Below, one piece after another: positions 44,381 through 52,661 of a DNA stretch of 54,655 nt. Within the stretch, counting starts at the first letter, position 1. Each line of letters begins with the position of its first letter. The DNA lies in the NCBI GenBank assembly GCA_945871425.1, contig CAMBVS010000022.1:1-54655 (forward strand), in the 5' to 3' direction. Made by a program: the position numbers and the translations under genes. The notes below the pieces were generated by a model, which searched no databases, had not been told where the DNA came from, and worked only from the letters and a program-made list of their open reading frames with translations. Origin of the DNA: Rhizobium sp. Q54. Its GTDB lineage: Bacteria; Pseudomonadota; Alphaproteobacteria; SHVZ01.

Positions 44381-45955
44381 CTACTTCTTCGACACGTTCC
44401 AGAGCACCGGGCTCGGCACCTCGATCAAGCCGTCGATGTTGGCACGGTAGGCCACGGGCCGGGTGATCTGACCCATCGGCAGGTACGGGATGGTCTCGAT
44501 CGCGCGGAGCTGGATCGCCTCGGTCACCGCCTTACGCTTGGGCGCATCGGTCTCCCTGGCCCAGGCGGTCAGCAGGCCGTTCATCTTGTCGTCGCAGGCC
44601 CAGCCGACGAAGCCGGTGCCGCCGCAGGGCATCGGCAAGGCAAAGTTGGTGACCGGGCTGGAGAAGCGGAAGCCGAAGGCGGTCGAGACGAACAGGCTCC
44701 AGCCGCCCTTGTCGGGCGCGTCCTTCTTCACCCGCCGCGCGGTGATCGTCGCCCAGTCCGAGAGCTGCAGGTCGACGTTGACGCCGGCATCCTTGAGACG
44801 CGCGGCCAGCACCTGGGTAATGTCGCGCAGCACCTGCAGGTCGTTCGGCTGGAGGACCACCACCGGCTGGCCGGCATAGCCCGCCTTCTGCAGCAGCTCC
44901 TTCGCCTTGGCGATGTTCGGCTTCTGGAAATCTGCCGTGCCGGCCTCGGTCTCGTTCGCCGAGCCGCAGCCGACCCAGGAGAAGCAGCGCCGCCAATAGG
45001 CCGGGTCGCCGGCGGAGGCCTGCATGTATTCGTCCTGGGCGGCGATGTAGAGCAGCGCCTGGCGGCCTTCGGGCTTGTCGAAGGGCGGGTGCAGGTGGTT
45101 CGGGCGAAGATAGGCGATCTCGCCGAACGGGTTGTGCACCTTCACCACGACGTCCTTGTTGCGCCGGAGCATTGGCAGGAGATCGGTCGGCGGCTGCTCG
45201 AAGATGTCGACCTCGCCGGCGTTCAGCGCCGCGGCCGCAGTCGCCGCATCGGGGATGATCACCCATTCGACGCGGTCGACCTTCACCTGCTTGCCGCCCG
45301 AGAACAGGCTCGCCGGCTCGGCGCGGGGGACGTAGTCCGGGTTCTTCACATAGACGACCTTGCTGCCCGGAACCCAGCCCTCGCGGGAGAAGCGGAAGGG
45401 GCCGGAGCCGATGACCTCGGTGATCGCCGTGTTCGGATCGTTCTTCGCCTCCTGCTCGCGCATGATGAAGGCGGCGTAGGAGCCGTCCTTGGCGAGCGAG
45501 TCGAGCACCAGACCCCAGGGCTCCTTCAGGGTGAGCGTGAAGGTGCGGTCGTCGACGACCGCGAGCTGCATGCCGAGGCCGCGGAGGATGGTGCCGTTGG
45601 AGTCGCGCGCCGCCCAGCGGTTGAGCGAGGCGACGGCGGCACTGGCCTTGACCGGCGTGCCGTCATGAAACTTGAGGCCGGGGCGCAACGTGAAGCGGTA
45701 GTTGAGGCCGTCCGGGGTGACCGTCCAGGTCTCGACCATCTGCGGCTGCGGGCGATAGTCGCGGTCATAGGCGAACAACATGTCGTAGACCATGTACGCA
45801 TGCTGGCCGGTGATCGCCGCCGTGTTGGTGATCGGGTCGACGACCTTGAGGTCGGCGTGCGGCACATAGCGCAGCACGCTCTGAGCCGCCGCTCCGCCCG
45901 CCGTCGCCGCCAGCATCGCTGCCACCAGGGCCGCCTTCCGCATCGTCGCCTGCAT
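44381..45955 (-). CDS. ABC transporter substrate-binding protein, peptide/nickel family (SBP_bac_5)
   Basis: 524 residues from ATG 45955; an ATG at 45943 is also possible. Signal peptide KAALVAAMLAATAGGAAAQS. YVPHADLKVVDPITNTAAI, VETWTVTPDGLNYRFTLRPG, LKFHDGTPVKASAAVASL and VDRVEWVIIPDAATAAAALN are typical of DppA/OppA-like proteins. It delivers peptides or similar solutes to an ABC permease, but no permease or ATPase is in the window, so it is an orphan. Expressed with the M81 peptidase gene, and divergent from the HD-domain gene across a 94-base region with tandem repeats. Confidence 0.9.
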   Translation of the reverse strand: MQATMRKAALVAAMLAATAGGAAAQSVLRYVPHADLKVVDPITNTAAITGQHAYMVYDMLFAYDRDYRPQPQMVETWTVTPDGLNYRFTLRPGLKFHDGTPVKASAAVASLNRWAARDSNGTILRGLGMQLAVVDDRTFTLTLKEPWGLVLDSLAKDGSYAAFIMREQEAKNDPNTAITEVIGSGPFRFSREGWVPGSKVVYVKNPDYVPRAEPASLFSGGKQVKVDRVEWVIIPDAATAAAALNAGEVDIFEQPPTDLLPMLRRNKDVVVKVHNPFGEIAYLRPNHLHPPFDKPEGRQALLYIAAQDEYMQASAGDPAYWRRCFSWVGCGSANETEAGTADFQKPNIAKAKELLQKAGYAGQPVVVLQPNDLQVLRDITQVLAARLKDAGVNVDLQLSDWATITARRVKKDAPDKGGWSLFVSTAFGFRFSSPVTNFALPMPCGGTGFVGWACDDKMNGLLTAWARETDAPKRKAVTEAIQLRAIETIPYLPMGQITRPVAYRANIDGLIEVPSPVLWNVSKK

Positions 45956-45999
45956 CTCCCGATCCCCCGTTGTGGTCGAAACGAGCCTAGCGGCCGGCG

Positions 46000-46034
46000 T
46001 TTCCAAATGGCAATCTGTTTTCCGAACGGCAAAT
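46000..46034. promoter_or_regulatory. Tandem operator-like repeats in divergent promoter
   Basis: TTTCCAAATGGCAAT (46000-46014) and TTTCCGAACGGCAAAT (46019-46034), offset 19 bases, nearly two helical turns. The second contains TTCCGAACGG, close to a TTCCG-CGGAA dyad as bound by IclR-type regulators. Lies between the divergent substrate-binding and HD-domain genes, so one regulator may control both. Confidence 0.5.
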
Positions 46035-46049
46035 AAGGGAGAAGGACCG

Positions 46050-46757
46050 ATGACCCTGGCGACGAAGGCGGGCGTGAGCGAGCCCTGGCGGCCGGCCTAT
46101 ACGAACGCCGCGCGGCCGACCGCGCTCGAGCGCGAGCTGGCGGCCTTCGAGGCGAAGAGCATCCTGGTGCCGCTCGGCGGCGCCGACTGGCAGCGCACCT
46201 CGGGTCACACCTTCGAGACCAACACCGCCGCGGACTGGGCGACGATCGAGCGCCAGAGCGCGATCTACCACCGCGACCGCCAGGCGAAAGAGGTGCTGAC
46301 CTTCCTCGCGGCATCCAAGGACGAGCCCAGCTACGGCTGGCAGACCAACAACTACGGGCATTCGCTGCAGACCGCGACCCGGGCGCTCCGCGACGGCGCC
46401 GACGAGGACATGGTGGTGCTGTCGCTGCTGCACGACATCGGCCAGAACATCGCGCCGGTGACCCATGGCGAGTTCTGCGCGGCGATGCTTAAGCAGTTCC
46501 TCTCCGACGACTATCTCTGGCTGCTCAGCTACCACACGGTCTTCCAGCGTTATCACCGCTTCAACCACCCCACATCCGACCGCATGGGCCGCGAGAAGTT
46601 CCGCGGCCACCCAGCCTTCGAGCTCACCGCCTATTTCTGCGAGAAGTACGACCAGAACGCCATGGAGCCGGACTATCCGACGCTGCCGCTCGAGGCCTTC
46701 GAGGCGATGGTCTACCGCTTCTTCAACAAGGAGCCGAGGTTTGTCGGCCGGCGCTGA
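46050..46757 (+). CDS. HD-domain protein resembling PhnZ/MIOX-type diiron oxygenases
   Basis: 235 residues from ATG 46050 with GGGAGAAGG upstream. The metal-binding pattern is NYGHSLQTATRALRDGAD (H104), SLLHDIGQ (H128, D129), VTHGEFCAAML (H139) and LLSYHTVFQRYH (H162). This H...HD...H...H arrangement, with GxxQxA and the terminal H-x-x-x-x-R-Y, is that of PhnZ and related mixed-valent diiron oxygenases more than of HD phosphohydrolases. About 95 N-terminal residues (PLGGADWQRTSGHTFETNTA) have no match I recognise. Substrate unknown; it could be an organophosphonate-like or amino compound delivered by the divergent binding protein. Confidence 0.75.
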   Translation: MTLATKAGVSEPWRPAYTNAARPTALERELAAFEAKSILVPLGGADWQRTSGHTFETNTAADWATIERQSAIYHRDRQAKEVLTFLAASKDEPSYGWQTNNYGHSLQTATRALRDGADEDMVVLSLLHDIGQNIAPVTHGEFCAAMLKQFLSDDYLWLLSYHTVFQRYHRFNHPTSDRMGREKFRGHPAFELTAYFCEKYDQNAMEPDYPTLPLEAFEAMVYRFFNKEPRFVGRR

Positions 46758-46811
46758 GGCGGCCGCTCGGGCAAGGTGCGTCCCGCGCAAGCCCCTGCTA
46801 TGGTCCCGGCC

Positions 46812-47036
46812 ATGACACCTCTGGAAGAGGCAACGGCGAAGCTGGATCAGGCGCTGGCGCGGCTGGAGCGGGCGACGGCCGGCCGGTCGGAGCGCGAGGC
46901 CAGGGCGCGCGTCGAGCTCGAGCAGGCGATGGCCCAGCTCAAGACCGATCACGCCCGGCTCTCCGAGGCCGCCGACACCGTCTCGGCCCGGCTCGACGGC
47001 GCCATCGGCCGGCTCCGGCTGATGGCGGGAGATTGA
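46812..47036 (+). CDS. DUF4164-like small coiled-coil protein
   Basis: 74 residues from ATG 46812. One long heptad-patterned helix (EEATAKLDQALARLERAT, MAQLKTDHARLSEAADTV). Small coiled-coil proteins of this kind (DUF4164) precede zapA in many alphaproteobacteria and may act with it in the divisome, as ZapB does with ZapA in gammaproteobacteria (inference). It is seven bases before zapA. Confidence 0.75.
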   Translation: MTPLEEATAKLDQALARLERATAGRSEREARARVELEQAMAQLKTDHARLSEAADTVSARLDGAIGRLRLMAGD

Positions 47037-47043
47037 CCGACTT

Positions 47044-47364
47044 ATGGCCGAGGTCACCCTCTTCCTCAACGGACGCGGCTACCGCATCGCCTGCGCCGAC
47101 GGCCAGGAGCCGCATATCGAGAAGCTCGGCCGATACATCGACGGCAAGGTCCAGGAGCTGGTGAACCAGTCGGGGCAGATCGGCGATGCCCGCCTGCTCG
47201 CCATGGCGAGTCTGATGATCGCCGACGAGCTGGCGGAGGCACGCGGCGGCATCGACGCCACGTCTCCGACGGCGTCGGCGAAGCCGGCGGACGCCGCCGC
47301 CCAGGCGATCGAGGCCGTGGCAAAGCGCATCGACGCGCTTGCGGCCAGGCTCGAAGCTTCCTAA
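47044..47364 (+). CDS. zapA: Cell division protein ZapA
   Basis: 106 residues. VTLFLNGRGYRIACADGQEP and HIEKLGRYIDGKVQEL form the ZapA head, followed by a coiled coil (LAMASLMIADELAEARG, AIEAVAKRIDALAARL). ZapA bundles FtsZ filaments at midcell. Its place upstream of the 6S RNA and fau is conserved across proteobacteria. Confidence 0.92.
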   Translation: MAEVTLFLNGRGYRIACADGQEPHIEKLGRYIDGKVQELVNQSGQIGDARLLAMASLMIADELAEARGGIDATSPTASAKPADAAAQAIEAVAKRIDALAARLEAS

Positions 47365-47490
47365 GTTGAGGGTTGGCGGGGCTGCCCGGTTCGACAGGCT
47401 GCACAGTCCCCGGGGCCAATACCGATCCTCAGGGAGCTGTCCCTGGCCTTGGCCCTCGGCCTTGGTCACACGGCGCCCACCTGCTTAGGC
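47360..47490 (+). ncRNA. ssrS: 6S RNA (SsrS)
   Basis: Between zapA and fau, the classical ssrS position. The block CAGTCCCC-GGGGCCAATA (47404-47421) matches the conserved 5' side of the 6S bubble. A closing stem is visible: CCTAAG (47360-47365) with CTTAGG (47484-47489), and GGTTGGCG with CGCCCACC inside it. 6S RNA binds sigma-70 RNA polymerase and is usually processed from the zapA-fau transcript. Exact ends are uncertain and the 5' end may begin after the zapA stop. Confidence 0.7.
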
Positions 47491-47510
47491 AGGCCTTGGA
47501 GGAACTGCTC

Positions 47511-48110
47511 ATGCCACCGGCTGTGGTGGCTCCGCCAACTCCACCCGAGATCGACGAGGCGAAGCGTCGGCTCCGCGCCGAGATGATCGAGCGGCGGAAG
47601 CGGCTCGCCGATGCCGATGCCGGACTCAAGCTGGCAAAGACCGTCGCCGGCCTCGGTCCGTTCCGTTCCGGTGCCGCGGTGTCCGGCTTCTATCCGATGG
47701 CGCCGGAGATCGACGTGCTGCCGGTGCTCTCGTGGTTCGCCGAACGCGGGCACCCGACCGCGCTTCCCGTGGTGATCGGGCGCCGCCTGCCGCTCGCCTT
47801 CCGCGCCTGGGCGCCGGGCGAGCCGCTGCAACGAGGCGTGCTCGGCATCCCCTTCCCGGCCGCTGGTGCGGCCGACCTCGTACCGGAGATCTTGCTGGTG
47901 CCGCTTCTCGCCTTCGACCGCCGCGGTCACCGCCTGGGCTATGGCGGCGGCTACTACGACCGCACCCTCGCCGATCTCCGCGCCAAGGGACCGGTGTTCG
48001 CCATCGGCGTGGGCTATGCCTTCCAGGAGATGGACCAGGTGCCCAGCGCCTCATTCGACCAGCGAGTCGACGCGATCGCGACCGAGTCGAGTGCGGAGCG
48101 ACTGGCGTGA
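47511..48110 (+). CDS. fau: 5-formyltetrahydrofolate cyclo-ligase
   Basis: 199 residues from ATG 47511 with GGAGGA upstream. EIDEAKRRLRAEMIERRKRL is the N-terminal helix with the conserved Arg/Lys; VSGFYPMAPEIDVLPVLSW, LVPLLAFDRRGHRLGYGGG and YYDRTLADL carry the ATP and folate site. It converts 5-formyl-THF to 5,10-methenyl-THF. Its stop overlaps the GTG of the phosphoesterase gene as GTGA. Confidence 0.92.
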   Translation: MPPAVVAPPTPPEIDEAKRRLRAEMIERRKRLADADAGLKLAKTVAGLGPFRSGAAVSGFYPMAPEIDVLPVLSWFAERGHPTALPVVIGRRLPLAFRAWAPGEPLQRGVLGIPFPAAGAADLVPEILLVPLLAFDRRGHRLGYGGGYYDRTLADLRAKGPVFAIGVGYAFQEMDQVPSASFDQRVDAIATESSAERLA

Positions 48111-48919
48111 GGATCCTTTTTCTCGGCGACATCGTCGGGCGCTCCGGACGCGACCAGGTGATCAAGGATGTGCCGCGCTTTCGCAAGGAGCTCAGGCTCG
48201 ACTTCGTCATCGCCAACGGCGAGAACGCCGCCCACGGCTTCGGCCTGACGCTCGGCCTGGCCGAACAGCTGTTCAAGGCCGGCATCGACTGTCTGACCAA
48301 CGGCAACCACGCCTGGGACCAGCGCGAGTTCATCGGCCAGATCGGCCGCGATGCGCGTCTGCTCCGCCCGCGCAACTACCCGGCCGGCACGCCGGGCCGC
48401 GGGGCGAACGAGTATGCGCTCGCCGACGGCCGCCGCGTGCTGGTGATCAACGTCATGGGCCGCCTGTTCATGGACGCGCTCGACGACCCGTTCCAGTCGA
48501 TCGAGGCGGAGATGGCGAAGGTTCGCCTGGGCGCCACCGTCGCTGCCATCGTCGTCGACGTCCACGCCGAAGCGTCGAGCGAGAAGCAGGCGATCGGCCA
48601 TATGCTGGACGGCCGCGTCTCGCTGGTCGTCGGAACCCATACCCACGTGCCGACCGCCGACGCCCAGATCCTGCCGGGCGGCACCGGCTTCCAGACCGAC
48701 GCCGGCATGTGCGGCGACTACGACTCCGTCATCGGCATGCAGAAGGCCACGCCGATCCAGCGCTTCACCCGCAAGCTGCCGACCGAGAAGCTGCAGCCCG
48801 CGGACGGACCGGCGACGCTCTGCGGCGTCTTCATCGAGACCGACGACAAGACCGGTCTCCTCAAGCGCATCGCGCCGCTCCGCGTCGGCGGACGGCTGGA
48901 ACAGGCATGGCCTGCATGA
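48107..48919 (+). CDS. YmdB-family metallophosphoesterase (TIGR00282)
   Basis: 270 residues from GTG 48107. VRILFLGDIVGRSGRDQV, FVIANGENAAHGFGLT, CLTNGNHAWDQREF, VVDVHAEASSEKQAIGHML, VVGTHTHVPTADAQILPGG and FQTDAGMCGDYDSVIGM are the conserved metal-binding blocks of YmdB (cyclic-nucleotide phosphodiesterase in Bacillus). Coupled with fau by a GTGA overlap; the pair is adjacent in many alphaproteobacteria. Confidence 0.92.
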   Translation: MRILFLGDIVGRSGRDQVIKDVPRFRKELRLDFVIANGENAAHGFGLTLGLAEQLFKAGIDCLTNGNHAWDQREFIGQIGRDARLLRPRNYPAGTPGRGANEYALADGRRVLVINVMGRLFMDALDDPFQSIEAEMAKVRLGATVAAIVVDVHAEASSEKQAIGHMLDGRVSLVVGTHTHVPTADAQILPGGTGFQTDAGMCGDYDSVIGMQKATPIQRFTRKLPTEKLQPADGPATLCGVFIETDDKTGLLKRIAPLRVGGRLEQAWPA

Positions 48920-48967
48920 AGACCTCCCGTTAGCCTTTTCCCGATACAACCGACCCGTCCGTCGCGC

Positions 48968-49426
48968 GTGCCGGATTCGGCACAGATCGGAGGGCTATCG
49001 GACGTGGCGAGCCCAGGCCTCCAGCAGGTTCGCGCAAGACCCTGGCCCATCATCGCGGGCGCCGCCTCCCTCATCACCCTCGCAACTACATTCAGTTACG
49101 ATCTCGAGGGCGGCTACCAGGCCGGGCTTGCCGGCACCGAACAGGCCGCGCTGCGCCTGACGCGAGCACTCGAAGAACAGACGGAGACGACCTTCGGAGC
49201 GGTCGATGGCGTCCTCAAGGCGACCATCCGCCATCTCCGCCTGCTGAAGCGGCTTGGCGCAGCCGAGCAGACCTCGATCCGCGGCGTGCTCGCCGCCGAA
49301 GCCGAACTGAACGGCGGCACCCTCGAGATCGCGAGCACCCCGGGTGTCGGCACCACCGTCACCGTCCGGCTGCCGAAGGCGCGCCTGATGGAGATCCCGG
49401 CCGAGGGCTGGCGCCAGGCGAGCTAG
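48968..49426 (+). pseudogene. Internally deleted sensor histidine kinase remnant
   Basis: 152-residue frame from GTG 48968. The first 100 residues look like the start of a membrane sensor: WPIIAGAASLITLATTFSY is a transmembrane segment, followed by LTRALEEQTETTFGAVDGVL as at the start of a periplasmic sensing domain. The last 45 (LNGGTLEIASTPGVGTTVTV, RLPKARL) are the G2-box end of a HATPase_c kinase domain. Everything between (PAS/HAMP, HisKA, N and G1 boxes) is missing, and the two parts join in frame near residue 110. It may still be translated, but no kinase activity is possible. Confidence 0.7.
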
Positions 49427-49436
49427 GAGGCCCGGG

Positions 49437-49925
49437 CTACCCGACCAGCCGTTCGAGGCTGGCGCAGAGCTCCTGGCCGACCGGTCCCCCGTCGCCTTTC
49501 AGCTTGTTGGTGACCACTGCACGCATGGCATCCACCAGCGAGCGCAGCACCTCGACCTCGACCATCCCGACCGAGGTCCGTCCTTCCAGGTAGCGGCAGA
49601 GCATGCCGCCGATGCGGGTGACCAGCGGATAGCCGAAGTTGCCGCCGCCGCCGCGAAGGTCGTGGACGATGTTGAACAGGTTGTTCAGGTGCTTCGCCTG
49701 GTTCTCGCGGTCGCTGAGCAGGAGCGACACCGCTTCGGCGGCCTTGGCGAGCTCCGGATTCGCCTGGACGGTGAAATCCACCTGCTCCTGCGCCTTGGCC
49801 ATCGCCGCCTCGGCCCGGGCGAGCAGGTTCGGGTCCATGCCCTTCCCGGCCGGGCCGACCCTGGCCTTGATCTTGTTCGGCGGATGGATGACTTCGACCG
49901 CACCCTTCGGCTTCTCGCCGCTCAT
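49437..49925 (-). CDS. Hpt-like phosphotransfer protein
   Basis: 162 residues. A charged N-terminus (VEVIHPPNKIKARVGPAGKG) is followed by a helical domain. NIVHDLRGGGGNFGYPLVTR has H88 in an H-x-x-R-G-G context like the HxxKG of Hpt domains, on a long helix and followed by another (MLCRYLEGRT). It lies 25 bases downstream of a CheY-like regulator gene on the same strand, and the two probably exchange phosphate. The kinase remnant beside them ends convergently. Probable role in motility or cell-cycle signalling (inference). Confidence 0.7.
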   Translation of the reverse strand: MSGEKPKGAVEVIHPPNKIKARVGPAGKGMDPNLLARAEAAMAKAQEQVDFTVQANPELAKAAEAVSLLLSDRENQAKHLNNLFNIVHDLRGGGGNFGYPLVTRIGGMLCRYLEGRTSVGMVEVEVLRSLVDAMRAVVTNKLKGDGGPVGQELCASLERLVG

Positions 49926-49950
49926 GACATTCTCCCCACATCCCCACGCG

Positions 49951-50538
49951 TCACGACTTATGCATCGACTTGATGGTGTCCTTGGTCCGATTGAGCGCCG
50001 CCTGCTGCGCGCCGCTCAACGGCTGGCTTTGCTTGCTCGCCGCTTCCGCGCCAGCTGCCTTCCGCCGGTCGGGCCCGTCGAAGGGCAGCATCTGGCGGCG
50101 CCGGTCGGGCCCGAAATAATCATTGGTGCGCACGAACGGCCGCGGGTTCTCGATGATCGACACGATGCGCGCGTACAGCGAGCGTGCCGACACCGGCTTG
50201 GCCATGAACTCGGTCACCCCGGAGTCGCGCGCCTGCATCACACGCGCCTTCTCGGTGTGGCCGGACAGCATGATCACCGGCACGAACTGGTCGGGACTTT
50301 CGCTCGACGTGCGCAGATGCCGGGTGAGCGCGAGCCCGTCCATCGGCTCCATGTTCCAGTCGACGATGAGCAGGTCGATCTGGGTCTGCCCCATCTTCTC
50401 GAGCGCATGGGCACCGTCTCGCGCTTCCAGAATCTGGCTCACTCCCAACGATTCAAGGATGGTCCGGACCAAGCTCCGCATGTGCTGGTTGTCGTCGACA
50501 ACCAGCACCGTCAACCGATCGAGCCGATAGCCCATCAT
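49951..50538 (-). CDS. CheY-like response regulator with C-terminal extension
   Basis: 195 residues; tandem ATGs at 50538 and 50535. The receiver is complete: D15-D16 (VLVVDDNQHM), phospho-acceptor D60 (LLIVDWNMEPMDG), S92 (MLSGHT) and K114 (FMAKP). Past residue 128 is a short extension with two similar motifs, GPDRRRQ and GPDRRKA, then a Gln/Lys-rich tail and no DNA-binding domain. It could act by protein contact. Upstream of the Hpt-like gene and divergent from yebC. Confidence 0.85.
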   Translation of the reverse strand: MMGYRLDRLTVLVVDDNQHMRSLVRTILESLGVSQILEARDGAHALEKMGQTQIDLLIVDWNMEPMDGLALTRHLRTSSESPDQFVPVIMLSGHTEKARVMQARDSGVTEFMAKPVSARSLYARIVSIIENPRPFVRTNDYFGPDRRRQMLPFDGPDRRKAAGAEAASKQSQPLSGAQQAALNRTKDTIKSMHKS

Positions 50539-50676
50539 CTTGAGGCGGCCCCCGCCGGCTCGCTCATTCCCGCCTGATCCTCCCCCCGACCTTCGGCGGA
50601 CTGTATACCGAGGCTAGCCGGCCTGCCTAGGCGAGGATCGATCGCCGCGGGCGGGCTGCGCCCCGTCCCCGCGCCC

Positions 50677-50749
50677 CATTGTCGCCACAATGAGACTCTA
50701 GTCGTGAAACACGCCATAGATGCTTATAACCACTATATTTGGTATAAGC
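50677..50749. promoter_or_regulatory. Divergent promoter region with two inverted repeats
   Basis: Between the response regulator gene and yebC (248-base gap). CATTGT-CGCC-ACAATG at 50677-50692 is a perfect palindrome; GCTTATA (50722-50728) pairs with TATAAGC (50743-50749) around an AT-rich centre with TATATT at 50734-50739. The rest of the gap shows nothing else clear. Confidence 0.5.
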
Positions 50750-50786
50750 GTTCACATCCTTCTACGAACTCTTCGGACTGGGCGGA

Positions 50787-51536
50787 ATGGCAGGACACAG
50801 CCAATTCAAGAACATCATGTATCGCAAGGGCGCTCAGGACGCCAAGCGAGGGAAGCTCTTCACCAAACTGATCCGGGAGCTGACGACCGCCGCCCGGGTG
50901 GGGTCGCCGGACCCCCTGGCCAATCCCCGCCTCAAGGCCGCGATCCTGGCCGCCCGCGGTGCCAACATGCCCAAGGACACGCTGGAGCGCGCGATCAAGC
51001 GCGGCGCCGGCGGAGGCGACGACACCGCGTATGAAGAGGTGCGCTACGAGGGTTATGGCCCGGGCGGCGTGGCGTTGATCGTCGAGGCGCTGACCGACAA
51101 CCGCAACCGCACCGCCTCGGAAATCCGCTCCGCCTTCTCCAAGAGCGGCGGCGCCCTCGGTGAAACCAACTCCGTCGCCTTCATGTTCGAGCGGATCGGC
51201 GACATCGCCTACCCGGCCAAGACGGCCAGCGCCGATGCCATGTTCGAGGTCGGGCTCGAAGCCGGCGCGGCCAACGTGGAGTCGACTGCGGAGCTTCACG
51301 AGATCGTGACCACGGTTGAGGACTTCGCCCAGGTCCGAGACGCGCTGGAGGCGAAGTTCGGGGCGCCCGAGCGCGCCAAGCTTGCTTGGAAGCCGTCGAC
51401 GACGGTGCCGGTCGACGAAAGCGCCGCCGAGTCGCTGTTCAAGCTGGTCGAAGCGCTTGAGGACAACGACGACGTCCAGACCGTCTGGGGCAACTACGAG
51501 GTCGCCGACGCCGTCCTCGAGAAACTCGCAGGGTGA
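50787..51536 (+). CDS. yebC: YebC/PmpR family protein
   Basis: 249 residues. [20 protein letters not shown] (the family usually has MAGHSKWANI..RK), [40 protein letters not shown] and [20 protein letters not shown] identify the YebC/TACO1 family, involved in translation of polyproline stretches or in transcription control. The window has several very Pro-rich proteins. It is directly upstream of ruvCAB, a conserved order. Confidence 0.95.
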   Translation: MAGHSQFKNIMYRKGAQDAKRGKLFTKLIRELTTAARVGSPDPLANPRLKAAILAARGANMPKDTLERAIKRGAGGGDDTAYEEVRYEGYGPGGVALIVEALTDNRNRTASEIRSAFSKSGGALGETNSVAFMFERIGDIAYPAKTASADAMFEVGLEAGAANVESTAELHEIVTTVEDFAQVRDALEAKFGAPERAKLAWKPSTTVPVDESAAESLFKLVEALEDNDDVQTVWGNYEVADAVLEKLAG

Positions 51537-51546
51537 GAGGCCCGCC

Positions 51547-52044
51547 ATGCGGCTCCTCGGCCTCGACCCGGGCCTGCGCCATACCGGCTGGGGCATCGTC
51601 GATGCCGAGGGCAACCGGCTACGCCATGTCGCCTCGGGCCGGATCGACTCCGGCGAAGGGACGATCGCCGAGCGCCTGGTGCGACTGCATGACGGGATCA
51701 CCGAGGTGATCGACCGCTATCATCCGGACGAGGCGGCGGTCGAGGAGACCTACGTCAACAAGAACCCGTCCTCGACCCTCAAGCTGGGCTTGGCGCGCGG
51801 CGTGGTGATCCTGGCTCCGGCGAGAGCGGGGCTCACGGTCGCCGAATACTCGCCGAGCCTGGTGAAGAAGTCGGTGGTCGGTGCCGGCCAGGCGGAGAAG
51901 GAGCAGGTGGAGCGCATGGTGCGGATGCTGCTCCCGGGCGCCGAGCCGGGCAGCGCCGACGCCGCCGACGCGCTTGCCATCGCCATCTGCCACGCCCATC
52001 ACGTTTCGACGCGGCGCCTGGTCGCCGCCGCCGTGCGCGCATGA
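51547..52044 (+). CDS. ruvC: Holliday junction resolvase RuvC
   Basis: 165 residues from ATG 51547. [15 protein letters not shown] carries catalytic D7; [19 protein letters not shown] and [15 protein letters not shown] carry the other acidic residues. Cleaves Holliday junctions with RuvAB. Overlaps ruvA by four bases. Confidence 0.97.
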   Translation: MRLLGLDPGLRHTGWGIVDAEGNRLRHVASGRIDSGEGTIAERLVRLHDGITEVIDRYHPDEAAVEETYVNKNPSSTLKLGLARGVVILAPARAGLTVAEYSPSLVKKSVVGAGQAEKEQVERMVRMLLPGAEPGSADAADALAIAICHAHHVSTRRLVAAAVRA

Positions 52045-52661
52045 TCGCCAAGCTGACCGGACGGCTGGACTCGACCGGCGAGGACTGGGCCATCGTCGAC
52101 TGCGCCGGCGTCGGCTACCTCGTCCACTGCGCGACGCGAACGCTGGCCCGCCTGCCGGCGGTCGGCGGCCAGGTCAGCCTGGTCGTCGAGACGCTGATGC
52201 GCGAGGACAGCCTCCGCCTCATCGGCTTCGCCTCGGCGGCCGAGCGCGACTGGTTCCGGCTGCTGACGCAGGTGCAGGGCGTGGGATCCCGCATCGCGCT
52301 CGCCATCCTCTCCGCCCTCGAGGTCGACGAACTGGTGCGTGCCATCGCCGCCCAGGACAAGGCGCTGCTCACCCGCGCCGACGGCGTCGGGCCGAAGCTG
52401 GCCCAACGCATCGCGATCGAGCTCAAGGACAAGGCGGCCGGGCTGATGCTGGGGCACGCCGCGAAGGCGACGCCGGCCGCCGCCGGCGCCAAGCTCGATC
52501 CGTCGATTGGGGTCGCCGCCGACGCAGTCTCCGCCCTGGTCAATCTGGGCTATGGCCGCGCCGAGGCCTTCGGCGCGGTCGCCACGGCAAGCCAGGTGGT
52601 CGGCGCCAAGGCGCGGCTCGAGGATCTGATCCGCGCCGGCCTCAGGGAACTCGGCAAATGA
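52041..52661 (+). CDS. ruvA: Holliday junction branch migration protein RuvA
   Basis: 206 residues. [20 protein letters not shown] (OB fold), [20 protein letters not shown] and [19 protein letters not shown] (helix-hairpin-helix DNA contacts), and the C-terminal RuvB-binding domain [23 protein letters not shown] overlaps with ruvC and ruvB. Confidence 0.97.
   Translation: MIAKLTGRLDSTGEDWAIVDCAGVGYLVHCATRTLARLPAVGGQVSLVVETLMREDSLRLIGFASAAERDWFRLLTQVQGVGSRIALAILSALEVDELVRAIAAQDKALLTRADGVGPKLAQRIAIELKDKAAGLMLGHAAKATPAAAGAKLDPSIGVAADAVSALVNLGYGRAEAFGAVATASQVVGAKARLEDLIRAGLRELGK

Noticed and set aside
46758..47043. tRNA, CRISPR array or insertion sequence in the accessory region or elsewhere
   Set aside because: Gaps are short; no cloverleaf, regularly spaced repeats, transposase frame or terminal inverted repeats were found.
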